A program made the translations under genes and the position numbers. A stretch of DNA of 64,000 nt from Apoderus coryli (taxonomy: Eukaryota; Arthropoda; Insecta; Coleoptera; Attelabidae): the NCBI GenBank assembly GCA_911728435.2, contig OU452210.1:14570001-14634000 (forward strand). The letters run 5' to 3'. The notes beneath the pieces are model-generated. The model searched no databases. It was not told the origin of the DNA and saw only the letters and a list, made by a program, of their open reading frames with translations. Of the stretch, positions 48,973-61,400 are shown in pieces. How positions within the stretch are numbered: position 1 is the stretch's first letter; every line of letters starts with the position of its first letter.

Positions 48973-51833
48973 GTGAGTTTGATATACACATAATGAAATG
49001 TTTAAAAGGAAATTAAGGTTTCGATCAATGCAAATTTAAACATGGTGTTGCCGAAAAACTATCATCTTTTCTATTACCCGGGCGGAGGAGAGAGATTTAC
49101 CTAGTTTGACTTGTTTTGTTTTTTGTTTGACTGCAAATACGTACTCGCAGCATGACAATCTAACAGAGTTATAAACCGGTTCACTGTTTTACTTTTTGTA
49201 GATATCAAACAATATCATTTACATGTTTTTGTTGTTGAATTTCTCATTTTCTTTTTCAATACAATATCCAAAAAGGGTCATAAAATTTCATAACAAAGCT
49301 GTTGTGTTGTGTTGTGTGCAGTAAACCATTTTTATAGTCGGATTCTTCAAGATCTTCGCAGCATTTAGAATATTCGCTGGGGCCTCAATCTGGTGAATAT
49401 GCTGGATAGAGGATCAATTTGAACCTCGGTTCGTAGCAAGTGGTGTTAGCTCACTCAATTCGAAGTTTAACGTTTTTTAGTTCGCCTATATTAATATTTT
49501 GTAGCATGTTTTTTGTCGCCTTCCGCCTCATACACGACACGACATGGTTATTGTCCTAAACCTTAGTATGTACGCTACACAGAAGCGTTGTCATAGCAAA
49601 ATTCAGACCTGTTTTTATCTCATCCTTGGAAGGTTCCTTGAGAAGCCAGAAAATACATTAGGATTTCGAAAAATAAATTTAATTTCGCTTGGTAGGTACG
49701 GTAAAATATAAAAATACTGTTCTGCAGAAGATATACTTATTATCAATTCAATTTCCGAAATTGTGCAAACTATTAATAATATTTGAGATAATTTAAATAG
49801 ATTATCCGTTCTCGAAATTTCATGTCACACGCAATTATTGCTCAAAGTGCAGTGTGTTGTGTAGTCCAATATCTTCTACTCATGGGAAATCACAGTTTCC
49901 CTGTGCTGTTACAAAAATTTCATGTTTTATATGCCATGCAAAGGAAGATGAAAGATTGAAGTTGTTTTATCTTTCGCTACGCTACTGATAAACCATATTT
50001 TTTGTATCTTTTTTAGTCTTGAAATTAGAAATTCTCGTATACGGTAGAAAAATGAATATATCCACACAAATTCATACAAAATTTCGGTACACAATCTGTG
50101 AATTAATTGCGAATTCGAATGCTTTATTTGCGAATAAATTAAATTTATTAAAAGATGCTTTGCATAGTGCTGGGAAGAATTGAAATTTAGATCCCGCGGC
50201 GCTATTTAGGCAACACTATAAGAATAATTCCATCATCATTAAGTAAACGAATTCGTTGTCCATTTCTTTAAAGCTTAACAATCTAACTGTCCAACAAAAA
50301 CCTTTATATCCTAAAGTATCATTATGCAAGAATATGCAAGTAAATTACCTCTTGTTTGCGAACTATTGCATAAAATAGCATGTGAGGGATAAAATGAAAA
50401 TCGTTGAAACTTATTGTGGCCCATGACTGTGCGGTTGCAAACTAGATAGATTCAAAAGGATTTCTAAAAAGTTTGTGCGGCAAGTAGATAAAAACAATTT
50501 TACCAACCCTTTAATATCGGTTTTAGTTTAAGAAGTAAATCAATGGATGGGAAAGAGAGCAATGCTCCTAAACATACAATAAATTTTGAGGTATGCAAAA
50601 AATACTACAAAGCGATACGCTGGTATGGTGCATTATATATCTAAATTTTTCTAAACTAGGAGAATAAAAATAGTCAATATTGAATTATGTGCTTCAATAA
50701 AATATGAGGCATCTATTTTTCTCTCCAAACACGACACTTAGATATCGCTTTTAACATAAATTTTATTTCTATGACTTACCCATTTCCCTAAATATCCGTT
50801 CTTTTGAGTAAGGCGAACTATTACACTAATTGAGGAAGAGAACACGATCATAACCGTAAAAAAAATTAATAAGAATTGCTAATTCAAACAAACAATATTT
50901 ATATAAACAAAAAGCGCCCCCGAAAGTACATTTTATCAATTTTAAGTAAGCAAATTCTTTCTGATTTTAAGGTTCTTAGGATTTGGAAAAATGAAAATCT
51001 ACTCGCCTAAACAACATACTAATTTGCGAGGTCCAACAGACTTTTTTTCCTCAACAAATCCACACACTACCCTATACGCGACTGGGTTTTTAAAATACAA
51101 ATTTATCTTCACCAATTTGGATAGTTTCGTCGGACCATCCTGTATAAATAAATATGGTGTTTCTGGGGTAATTTTTAGAGCAAGTGTTAATTTTAACAAT
51201 TAAAATATCACAGTTGTGTTCAATGGAATGTTTCAAAAATATTGTTGTCTTTTCCTCGTTGCAATCATAATTTCCAACAGAGATTCATATTACATCTGGC
51301 CCATAGCTCTATAGCCTGAACTCTTATAAGCTTCAGAGAATAAATCGGCAATTCTATTGGGAAGTCGGAATGATTGTCCATCGAATACTGAACTCAATAA
51401 GATACTAGAAATAGTATTATATTCCGCCATCGCAACCCTTACGATCAAAACCGTCTTATATATTTAAATTTTATAACATTCTATTTTGCCTTTTATTGCT
51501 ATACTGAGATTTGATTTGGTTCTTGGAGTTTTTATTAACAATTCCGAAAATTCCATTTTTCTTATCAGAGTTTGTTTATTTCCATCTTTGTTTGAATCTT
51601 TTTAGCTTTAAAATCTGGAAACGTACGTTCAGTGTCGCACAATACTTTGTGTTCTCTAAAAATTGACACAGTCCCAGTCCACATTCGACGATACTAAAAT
51701 TGAAGATGCTTCAAGAGGAAGTGCATGTAATGAGGCATGAATCTTCATGTAGAAAAACATTATATCCACTTAACATACAGTGTGATTCACTTGTGAGTCC
51801 CAAAATAGGGTCGCAATAATGGGGTGGTCCAGT
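48973..51833 (+). other. start of the next DIP intron, no gene recognised
   Basis: Opens with GTGAGT. AT-rich with a (GTGTT)n run at about 49298-49318. A solitary mariner-type end (GGACCATCCTGTA at about 51133) marks a decayed MITE; the opposed frames at 50991-51203 cover it and are not genes. Confidence 0.6.
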
Positions 51834-52432
51834 TTACATTTATTAATATTTTTAAAACTGCTTTAGATATTTAAATTAAATTTGGCACGTTTGGAAAGAT
51901 AATTTAGATACATCTTTTTACGCAAAAATTATTATTTTACTTTCACCAGTAGCGTGCATACGGACACATCTCCGCTCATTTGTAATGACAAATATGGTAC
52001 GCTACTGATTTTTTTAGAACCAAAAATTATTTCTAGAATTCTTGTTCAATTGACAATAAATTTAATTAGTGATTTCAAAAACAGTAACAAAATGAAAGAA
52101 AATTATTATATAAATTTTTGTGATTTTACCTTTAGTTTTCTTTCATTTTGTTAGGTATTTTAATTTTTGATTTGCAAACGGTATGTCAAACGAAAAAAAG
52201 TAAAAAGCCTTTTTTTGTTGTAAATTTAACAAAGATTCTAGAAATAATTTTTGCTTCTAAAAAAATCAGTGGCGTACCGCATTTCTCATTGAAATTGTGC
52301 AAAGCTGTGTCCGTACGCACGCCACTGGTGGGAGTAAAATAATAATTTTTGCGTAAATAGATGTATCTAAAATATCTATCCAAACGTGTCACATTTAATT
52401 TTAGTAGTTTTAAAAATATTATTAAATTTAGA
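51834..52432. mobile_element. 600-bp fold-back (long inverted repeat) element
   Basis: The left arm (about 51834-52070) and right arm (about 52215-52432) are reverse complements over some 220 bases with moderate divergence. Shared blocks include AAAATTATTATTTTACTTTC, the GTGTCCGTAC/GTATGCAC region, GCCACTGGTG/CACCAGTAGC, and TTCTAGAAATAATTTTTG. A second, smaller hairpin (AACAAAATGAAAGAAAA against TTTCTTTCATTTTGTT, about 52087-52152) sits in the middle. Frames on opposite strands (51954-52154 plus, 52186-52392 minus) give similar peptides only because the arms are inverted copies. No transposase inside. Confidence 0.8.
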
Positions 52433-52932
52433 ATTTTTAATAAGAATTACTTCTTCTGGTTTTATACAATTTGAATTAAAAAAATTCCTTCCGGTTATAC
52501 CGGAAGTGGTTCAAAATATTTTATATGAACCTAATTAAGTAACCAAATTTGTAGAATAATCACACTGTATATCCTATATTCACTTTGTTCCCAAATTATT
52601 GATGATAACCAACTAAACATTTAGTATAGTAAATGTCTCTTGGAATTTCAAAATAGGTATTAGGTTAGGTATTGCTTGCGCTGTGGATTTTCGACTGCTT
52701 GTGTTGGATGTTGGATACAGTAACAGTACAGTAGCCGACAAGGGCTAATCTGAAACGTGCAATGAATAGCAAAGATATCGCTTTCAGGATGACACGGTAT
52801 AATTTAACAAGTTGGGATGGGACTACGCCACTCATACATGCTCAATGTTCATAAACCTAAACCTTCAAAACACAACGTTAGTCGATCACCTTAGAAATTC
52901 TATCAAAAGATATAACATGTATATCGTATCTA
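52433..52932. other. non-coding DNA with CCGGAAGT palindrome copy 3
   Basis: The palindromic motif is at 52487-52507 (CCTTCCGG and CCGGAAGT around five bases). It is followed by CCAAATTTGTAGAATAATCA, resembling the sequence that follows copy 2 (CCAAATTTTGAAAATTCTCC). No gene. Confidence 0.5.
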
Positions 52933-53272
52933 CAGGGTGGTCCAACGAAAAGTTTGCACCTAGCTTTTCTCTTTTTTTTGTAGTCGAATGCGAAAATGCT
53001 CGGACACGTCGATTTTGCTTTTGAGGGGGACACATTTTAAACATATTTTTCGATCTGCGCCTTTAACCCCCTAGCGGGGGTGAGTAACAACCCTAAAATT
53101 TTAAATGGAAAGAGGGGTCTAATGACATATCATTTGAAAGGACACAAAATTGTCTTTCTAATGATACCCTATTTGTCGAATTTTACTAAAACAGTTAATA
53201 CGAAAACGACTTTAAAGACATTAAGCCGATAATTTTGGTATTAATGAGAAATACAAATAAGTTTTAATTATT
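52933..53272 (+). repeat. left terminal inverted repeat (340 bp)
   Basis: Begins CAGGGTGGTCCAACGAAAAG. Matches the reverse complement of 54679-55018, including an eight-T run and a GAGGGGG tract, two places where length changes would appear first. Confidence 0.95.
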
Positions 53273-53501
53273 ACGACTGAAAACAACTACAATCATTTCT
53301 AAATTATTTACTTTGAAGAAAAACGGGATTTCAAAAACACTATCTTATTTATCAGAACTAAATTCCTCACTAATCGTTTGCGTTTTTTGTTGAAATAAAA
53401 ACTGCAGATACGTGTAGAAAAAGAATTTACACCGTTTATTTTAGTCTTTTCATTGATTCAGTTTGGTTGCTTCTCAAGTTATTTTACTTTTACCGTACAA
53501 A

Positions 53502-54574
53502 ATGATTTATTCCATTCTAGAACGAGTTGAAATTGTTAAACTTTATTTTCAAAATAATAGTAGTGCTAGACTTACGGCTCGCTTATTTAATGAGAGACAT
53601 CCCGATAAAAATGTGAATGATGTGTACGTTGGCAAGTTAGTTAAAAAGTTTGTAGATACCGGATCTGTCTGTAATGTAAAACACCAGCCGCAGAAACCGA
53701 TCAGAAATGAAGCTGTGGAAGTCGCTGTTTTAGGGCATGTTGAAATGGATCATAGTCAAAGTACCCGTCAACTAGCTGAAGCCTCAGGTGTCTCCCGTTC
53801 GTCCATAATACGAATTTTAAAAGCGTACAAATTTCATCCGTACAAAATCAAATTAGTACAGGAATTAAATGAGGATGATCCTGATAGAAGGCTGCAATTT
53901 TGTGAAGCAATGAGCCAGCGTTTAATTGAAGATCCGCAATTATTATTTAACATTTGTTTTTCCGACGAATGCACATTTTATTTGAATGGAGCTGTAAATA
54001 GGCACAATTGCCGTTACTGGGATGACAGTAACCCACATTTATTCCGTGAGGTTCATACCCAGTATCCTCAAAAAATAAACGTCTGGTGTGGCATATTAGG
54101 AAATCATATTATAGGACCACTTTTTATTCCTGGAAATTTAACTGGTGAAGTGTACCTAAACATGCTTGAAGACACAATTGATCCTTTAATAACACAAATA
54201 ATAGAAGATGACCAAAATCATACTGCTGATCGGCTTTATTTCCAGCAAGATGGAGCACCTCCGCACTATGTGGCTCCTGTAAGACAGTTCTTAGATGACC
54301 GGTTCCCTGGACGGTGGATTGGAAGGAGGGGCCCAATTGAATGGCCTGCCAGGTCACCGGATTTATCGCCTTTAGACTTTTTTCTTTGGGGCACTTAAAA
54401 AATAAATGTTTTGCCACGAAGCCCGAGTCCATAGAAGATCTTCGCCAACGCATTACAGAAGAGTGCAGAAACATAACACCTGATATGCTACAAAATGTTA
54501 GAAATAGATTTGAACAAAATCTGTATTATTGTATGGAATCAAATGGGTCACATTTTCAACATTTGTTAATGTAA
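53502..54574 (+). pseudogene. DD41D mariner-like transposase, one-base frameshift
   Basis: Cut-and-paste transposase that binds the TIRs and inserts at TA. The first in-frame ATG is 53502; a longer frame to 53463 has no ATG. Residues 1-60 form an N-terminal helix-turn-helix (YSILERVEIVKLYF...VGKLVKKFVDTG, like DUF4817-type domains), residues 80-110 a second HTH (STRQLAEASGVSRSSIIRIL), then the DDE domain with Asp155 (CFSDECTFYLNG), Asp250 (YFQQDGAPPHYV) and Asp292 (SPDLSPLDFFLW). Forty-one residues separate the last two, i.e. DD41D spacing as in the rosa/Visitor group. At about 54391 one G seems to be missing from a G run, ending the frame early; the other frame continues HLKNKCFATKPESIEDLRQR to the stop at 54572-54574. 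Otherwise full length, about 357 residues. Confidence 0.92.
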
Positions 54575-54678
54575 CGTTTTAATAAATCAATTTAACAGCT
54601 TGTTTACTTTTTTTACAAAGCAATGTTAAAACTAACAAACATTGGAATGTACTAACGATTGCAGGTGTTTTCACTCGC

Positions 54679-55018
54679 AATAATTAAAACTTATTTGTAT
54701 TTCTCATTAATACCAAAATTATCGGCTTAATGTCTTTAAAGTCGTTTTCGTATTAACTGTTTTAGTAAAATTCGACAAATAGGGTATCATTAGAAAGACA
54801 ATTTTGTGTCCTTTCAAATGATATGTCATTAGACCCCTCTTTCCATTTAAAATTTTAGGGTTGTTACTCACCCCCGCTAGGGGGTTAAAGGCGCAGATCG
54901 AAAAATATGTTTAAAATGTGTCCCCCTCAAAAGCAAAATCGACGTGTCCGAGCATTTTCGCATTCGACTACAAAAAAAAGAGAAAAGCTAGGTGCAAACT
55001 TTTCGTTGGACCACCCTG
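54679..55018 (-). repeat. right terminal inverted repeat (340 bp)
   Basis: Reverse complement of 52933-53272 as far as I can read; ends GGACCACCCTG before TA. Confidence 0.95.
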
Positions 55019-57061
55019 TATATCGTAAATTATTAATTAAATTTACTTTATTTTGCTCTAAATGGTTTTAAGTAATTAAAAAAAAATTCATTATATTAGA
55101 TTTATATCTTCAAATCAAATACTAAAGTCTGTTCAATATTTCCGCTTATACCGGAAGTTTAAATGGTTAATAGAAACCATACACTGAATATGCTATTTGC
55201 TCTGGAAGTTTATGGGGCTTATAATCAACCCCGAATTAAGATGGCATCTTCAACATCCTCCCCGACTAGTAGCGAAAGGATTTTTTTGAATTCAAAAAAG
55301 CCATTTTTATATCAACTGAATATTTGATGAAATCACAAGTGAATGTACTTGGAATATTTACTCTGAAACATCTAACATCAAAGAAGGAAATGTTATTCAT
55401 CTTAAAATTAGTTTAGCATACCAATTTTATAGTTGCTTGTTTATTTTATAGGGCTTACAGCTTATGCTTTGGTCAAATTTACATATAAATTAAATATATA
55501 ATTAAAATAACAGCCTTTAACATGTTAACAATCCTTATGTTTTTATATGATTTGTAATTAATTTTCATTCACTCTCAGGGAGATATTTAGTATTCATAAA
55601 TTTAAATGTCGGTGATATCAGAATGCAAATTGCATGGATTAATTTTGTACAAAGAAAAAGTAATTAGCCAGTTTATATAGCTACTGGTTTTGTTTCCACA
55701 TACACATCCACGTTTCCAACACGTGTAGCTAAAAAGAACTTGGTTTACTGGTCTCGAGATTTATTTGTGGCTGCCGCCTCACGCAGAAAGTCACCGCAGG
55801 AAGGTAAGCCTTCAACCCAGAACAGTTAAAATACACCTCAGGGCCAATTAAAATTTTATTTATATAAAGAAAAACAACCTTTAATATTGCTGCCAATACA
55901 ACAAAAAAAACTGCAAAAAATCAACTAAATTACATTTCAAAAAGCACTTTTTATTTTCTCGTCCAATATGGTCTACTCAAATAACATAATATCAACCGCA
56001 TAACACTTCCGGTTACACCGGAAGTTGATGGCTACTACTAAGTAAGGTTTCCTTTTTCCGATTACATAAGATATTTTCAGATTTATTCATACAGGGTGGT
56101 CAAAAAGGTCTACTGAAAACGATGTTAGAAAAACAGTTGAAAGACAATTTTTTCAAAAGGAACACGTATATTTTCATAATTTTATCTTACTTATCATTAA
56201 AATGACAGCAATTTTGTAATAGGTTGTCGATTCTTCTGCAGTATATATATAATTCTATTCATGGGACCAAAGAAAAAGTGAAATTAAAATGATTCTTATA
56301 CAGTAGAAGATTTAATTCCTAAGGTTACGGTTGCAGCAAAAAAATGTAAATTTCAAAAGGGTTTTAATTTTTAAATGAAAACGAATGGCAAACAGCAAGA
56401 CAATAATTAAAGTGACGAGAATGAGAAAAACCACGAAACAATCCTCACAAATTATAAGTTACAAACATTAATTTCTTAATTAACAACTGTGACCTTATAA
56501 GTTATTGTTCATCTGTTACTACAGATCTCTGGCACAAAAAAGATGAAAGTTACCATTGCGCTGTAGGTAGCTAGCGATAATTAATTGCAATACTTTTGAC
56601 AATGCAAACGAGATTATACAATCGTTGCTGCTAGAAGTTAGTCGTATTCTCATTCGCAACCAAAATTCCCATACCTGTCATTATCATTACCAAACTAGGC
56701 TGGGAGCTGCGAGCTGAAGGCTAGTAAAATACCTAAACCAATAAACCACTCCGTATTTTGATGTTGCATTTACACTTTCTCTCATTAAAAGTTGAAGTTG
56801 CATTCACTAAATACCGTTTATCGCTATAATACCACTAGAAATTAGTTGAACACCAACTGTTACAACAGGGAACTATTTTATTAGTTATGTTAAAAACCGT
56901 TAAACCTATGTATAGGTGTTAAAAGTATCTACATAGCTCATCGACCTAAAGTCATCCCTGTGAACTTCCAACAATTTCATATAAATTTACATACCTCAAA
57001 AAAATGAGGGGAATATTACCATACGAGGATAGTTTTGCAAATGGAACAAAATGAAAGTTAG
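55019..57061. other. non-coding DNA with two CCGGAAGT palindromes
   Basis: Copies 4 (55138-55158, left half-site degraded) and 5 (56005-56025) of the palindromic repeat, plus a CAGGGTGG end at 56092. No coding content found. The block ending near 55805 (CCGCCTCACGCAGAAAGTC...AGGAAGGTAAGCC) looks faintly exon-like because of GGTAAG, but shows no Ig2 wording. Confidence 0.5.
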
Positions 57062-57090
57062 TAGTGGCGATATTTTTAGTCACCATTTAA

Positions 57091-58337
57091 AAAGGGGACA
57101 AGTTCGCTGCAGAAAATTATCGACCTATTAGTTTGACCTGCGCACTTTGTAAATGCATGGAGAAAGTCATTACCAGAAATATGACTTCATTTCTAGTTGA
57201 ATCAAATAAATCCTCTGGAGTGCCTCAATGTGTGGACCAGCCATAATGATGTTGGTCAGCCTACGGATGTGTTGTATCTGGATTTTGAGAAAGCATTCGA
57301 CAGAGTGCCATTTGCTCGTTTGTTGCTGAAATTGGAGCATTACGGCGTGCGGGGAGCACTCCTGAGGTGGATTGAGATGTTTCTTACAGAAAGAATTTTC
57401 CAAGTTAGAGCGAATGGTGCATTATCCGCTAAATTGCCGGTCTTGAGTGGTGTCCCGCAGGGGTCTTTACTGGGGCCATTGCTTTTTCTGACATATATAT
57501 CAGACTTAACAAGAACCATCACGTCAAACATGAGCTTCTTTGCTGATGACACCAAATTGTTTTGTAACCCACTGCGAGACAAAAATGAGTTCCGGATCGA
57601 CATTGATGGGGTAGTGTCCTGGTCGGCGGTTTGGTTGATGGACTTGAATTTGGAGAAGTGCCAGGTACTACACATCGGAGCTAATAATCCCAGGACTCCA
57701 TATTTCATCAATGGAAATGCCGTTAAATCTGTAAATCAGCAGAAGGATCTTGGTGTCATAGTAACAGCGGATTTGAAGTGGGAGGCCCATATTTCCGCCA
57801 CAGTGAAGAAAGCTAATAGACTGTGGTATCTGATACAAAAGGCTTTCAAATCGAGATCAAACTCTCTAATATTGCAATTGTATGTCAGACCACTATTGGA
57901 ATATGCCAACAGCGTTTGGTCCCCCTACTTCATTAAGGACATAGAGGCATTGGAAAGGGTTCAGAGGAGATTCACTAAGCTACCTCATGCACTGAGCCAT
58001 ATACCATATGAGGAGCGATTGAGGCTTTTAAATTTGACATGTCTTTATGATCGACGACAACGAGGCGATCTAATTCAAACATACAAGATACTTAGTGGCT
58101 ACTACCCGGTGAATCTCGATGTATTTCATCCTGCTAGAAATCCTAATCTGCGTGGCAATAGTAAGAAACTTGACAAGGATAGATGTGCTAGACTTCCTCG
58201 GAACAAACAGAGTTGTATATGCATGGAATTCATTACCTGAAGAGGTGATAATGGCGCAAACGGTTGACAGCTTTAAGAACAGGCTGGACAATTTCATGGA
58301 GGACCATGGCGATCAGTTGGTCCACTACTCTCTATAG
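57091..58337 (+). pseudogene. CR1/L2-like reverse transcriptase fragment, frameshifted
   Basis: A first frame reads KGDKFAAENYRPISLTCALC and KCMEKVITRNMTSFLVESNK, then a deletion near 57205 removes the block before motif A and shifts frame. The main frame (57197-58240) holds motif A (VLYLDFEKAFDRVPF), motif B (SGVPQGSLLGPLLFLTYISD), the catalytic box MSFFADDTKLF, QQKDLGVIVTADLKWEAHI, YVRPLLEYANSVWSPY and LERVQRRFTKLPHALSHIPY. A shift near 58185 leads to the last frame, which reads DFLGTNRVVYAWNSLPEEVI and ends at 58335-58337. RT catalytic residues survive, but the protein is split into three frames. Confidence 0.87.
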
Positions 58338-58431
58338 AAGATTAGTGAGGATGACATCAATATTTCAAAAACCTCAAATTAGGAACTGAGCAACAGTTTC
58401 ATCGGTTTTACCGTTTACTGTTTTACGACTA

Positions 58432-58449
58432 ATAATAATAATAATAATA
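58432..58449. repeat. (AAT)n tail of the CR1/L2-like LINE
   Basis: Simple trinucleotide run directly after the 3' UTR of the LINE; best read as its 3' tail and not as an independent microsatellite. Confidence 0.7.
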
Positions 58450-61400
58450 AAATTAGTATAAATATTAAGTTTTATCTTATTCGGGTCCAACCCAATGCTT
58501 TTGTTTGGTATAGGACGGTATCATGCAAGCCCTAAGGAACTATCCTTAGCGACGAGTTCCCTGCATGTTGTTTGGCCTGCAGATAGCCCTTCATAATAAC
58601 ATTTTCACAACCCATCAGACAACGAATTGGTTTAAATTTTAATGCTTTTGTTCATTTACTAAATTATTTATTAAATGTATTTTACTGGGTGTTCTGCATT
58701 TTCAATTCAATTCAAACTCTAATTTCACTCTTTCATGTTTTTTATTCTTTTTCTTTCTTGGGTTTTAAGGTTCTTCTAAGCAAATTTTTTTTTCCTTTTG
58801 AAATATGTTTATTTCAATGTCAAATTACGTACTACGTTTCGGCTTATTCGCCTTCCTCAGGTACATCTCGTTTCTTACCAACTTCGCATGATTCTGTGGA
58901 ATATACCACTTTTAGTGGGTATTTTGTTTGAATGTTTCATGTTTTGTTCCAACAGTGTTAAGATGTCTATACCTAAATCTTAAGTTTTTGAAGTTTCTAA
59001 AGTGTCTTTTTATTTGGATGTTTGGTCATAAAATTCCGTGGCGTCTTTGGTGACTCACCATGTATTTTGACTTCTTTAGGTACTATCGAAGTATCTATAA
59101 AAGGTTAGAACTTTAGTATTGACCATTGACCATGTATGGTTGAAATCGGCAAGAATGCGATTAAACCTCGTATTAGTCGTAATTTTTAAGCATTATGTAG
59201 AACTATATTTATATTGAAAATGTTTAAGGGCACTTAAAAGTATACTATACAATCAATATGCGCGCATTGTTCGCTAACCATAAAAGTATAATATCCAGGT
59301 ATAATAAAAATTAATACGTTATAAACATTTTTATTTTAGTGATATGATCCAGAGGAAATGTTTTAACAGGAAAATATCCTCAGTTATTTTAATAGTCTTT
59401 AAAAAAGTCATAACAATTTCTTTTATTTATTATACTTTTATAAAAGTACAAATGATTCCAAGAATGTCATTTAATTTTTGTAAGAATTGTGAAGATCGCT
59501 TAAAAGTAAAATTTTATTATACCACTACTTACGAATGATGGGAAATAAATGAAAAAAATGTCTGGATACTTGACTTTTCCACTTGACGAAAATTTATAAC
59601 CAGCACATAATTATAGAAAGCGAATTTTTTCAGTGAATTGAACTTTTAAGAAATGGGACAAGAATTTCGAATAACGAGTCTTTATTTATTACATAATTTT
59701 AAGACGAGTAAATATCAAAATATAATATGAACGAATAAAGTAGCCCTTTGCAAAACCACCCCTGGACACTATACTACCTATAGGTATGTATGTAGTATGT
59801 AGGCCAAATCCTTATTGGTATTATGTGCAGATTGTACAGTTACAAGGTATGTTTACAGTGGTAGTAGAGTGCATTTGGCTGTGATTAAATCACATTACAC
59901 ATTAAAGGAGTACCTCCTCCTTACTGTCTAATATGCCTCTCATTTTATGTACAAAGCAACCATGTATCTTCGAAATATAGTTCACAACTACATGTAACTT
60001 GGAGACTGGTACATCATTATGGGATTCGACAAAATGATTAACTTGCAAAATTTTTGCCCCATCACCGTGGTCGATTACTAAGGCAGGTTATTTCTGCAAA
60101 CATGCATGATATTTACTTATCTACATTAATTGGATTCGGATTTTTTTGTTTTAATGTTCCTATTTAATATGTGCCATACGTAGGCACATCGAGAGAAATG
60201 AAACATCTTACTTTTATCTGAAGGAAGAGAAATTCTTAATGAATTCTGGTAGTTAAAAAAGTTTGCAGCCACCGAACATTGAGTTTGCTGCAACGAATAA
60301 TAATGCACAACCCCAAGCGAGGGCCGAGGGTCAAAGTTCGTTTTGCCAAAGCGAATTTTCCTTTGCTTTTTCCTTACGATTCAAACAGTGCAGTGGAGAA
60401 ATAGCGGCAATACCTGGTAAATGTAAATAAATATCTTATCGACATCGATCAATATTTTCATTGAAGTTTTCTCTGCAATGTTCTCTTCTCTCATTTCATT
60501 CCAGTACAACCAAACTGAAAAAATATGCGTTAATAATAAATTGATGTAGATGATTTAGTTTCTCTAAATCTTACTTCAAATAACGTCATGATACCTAAGT
60601 AATATTATTCTTATCTCAATCTACACCTAATAGACTTAATTATCGATAAAACGAGTATAAAATTAAAAGCAGCCTCGAATTAATCGGGTTCGTAATTACT
60701 TTAAAAACCTCTCAACATCTTTTAGCTCTTGTTTCGTATAAAAAAGATAATACAAAACTCTTAAGTAGAGGATTTTACATTAAGGTGTGATTTTTCATTT
60801 AAAGTTTCCAGTTTTATTCTTTTTTGCGTTATTAAATGATTTATCTATCGTACAATGCCATTCACATAACAAAACAGGGACCATTTTCCGTTGGATGAAT
60901 TTGTACGATCTCAAAAAGACCTGTAAGCAGAAGTTTGCATTGTACACCCTGTACATTCTGTGAAATTGAAATATTGACGGCTATTCGCTACTTGTTTGAC
61001 CTTTTTTATTTTATTTTAAACAAATTGTCTCATGCGATTGGGATGTAACTAACCCATCTATTGGGATTTTGTGGGTTCGACAAAAGCTTATATTTAACAG
61101 AATTGGCGTGCTTTTAATGAAAGCTATCGACCACTGACAAGAAATACTGCTGTAATCAAGAGGACCTTTAATGTGTTCCCCCAGAATTGTGGCACAACGG
61201 CCTGGTTCCCTTTCTTCCGGTTAGCCAATCAGTAGAGGAAACTTTACTACAATAAAATGTGCCAAATGTTTTACCATTTATACTTTTTACTTCGACAATA
61301 ATAAAATTGCAGTTCTAACTTACAAAGAGAAGTTTTACACCTAATAGTTTCAGCGACGGCATTTATTATTTCAGTTTTGTTTTTTTTTATTTTATTTTAG

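Larger units (their letters stand above)
52933..55018 (+). mobile_element. DD41D mariner-like transposon with 340-bp inverted repeats
   Basis: A 2,086-bp DNA transposon of the IS630-Tc1-mariner superfamily, flanked by the TA target duplication (52931-52932 and 55019-55020). The termini are CAGGGTGGTCC...GGACCACCCTG. The two terminal inverted repeats run 340 bases each (52933-53272, 54679-55018) and I could find no difference between them; a less exact match continues about 25 bases inward. One transposase frame with a single frameshift fills the middle. Identical arms imply very recent insertion or arm-to-arm conversion. It lies in a DIP intron in the same orientation as the gene. TIRs this long are unusual for mariner-like elements. 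Confidence 0.95.
57062..58449 (+). mobile_element. 5'-truncated CR1/L2-like LINE
   Basis: A 1.4-kb LINE fragment covering RT and the C-terminal domain, with a short 3' UTR and an (AAT)n tail at 58432-58449. The endonuclease part is absent. Motif wording (YLDFEKAFDRV, SGVPQGSLLGPLLF, FADDTKLF, VSWSAVWLMDLNLEKCQVLH) points to the CR1/L2 side of the Jockey superfamily, distinct from the LINEs at 10.5 and 23.8 kb. No convincing target-site duplication. It lies in the DIP intron, same strand. Confidence 0.86.

Noticed and set aside
51954..52392. Opposed ORFs encoding similar peptides (TDTS...IFLEPKIISRIL and TDTA...IFLEAKIISRIF)
   Set aside because: They are the same sequence read from the two arms of an inverted repeat; no start context, domain or expression signal supports a gene.
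55740..55815. Possible DIP Ig2 exon before GGTAAG at about 55803
   Set aside because: Translation shows no VPP linker, Cys or Trp pattern of an Ig domain, and the upstream acceptor is poor.
57052..58457. Possible target-site duplication of the CR1/L2-like LINE (AAAGTTAGTAG and AAAATTAGTAT)
   Set aside because: Only about nine of eleven bases match and the words are AT-rich; could be chance.
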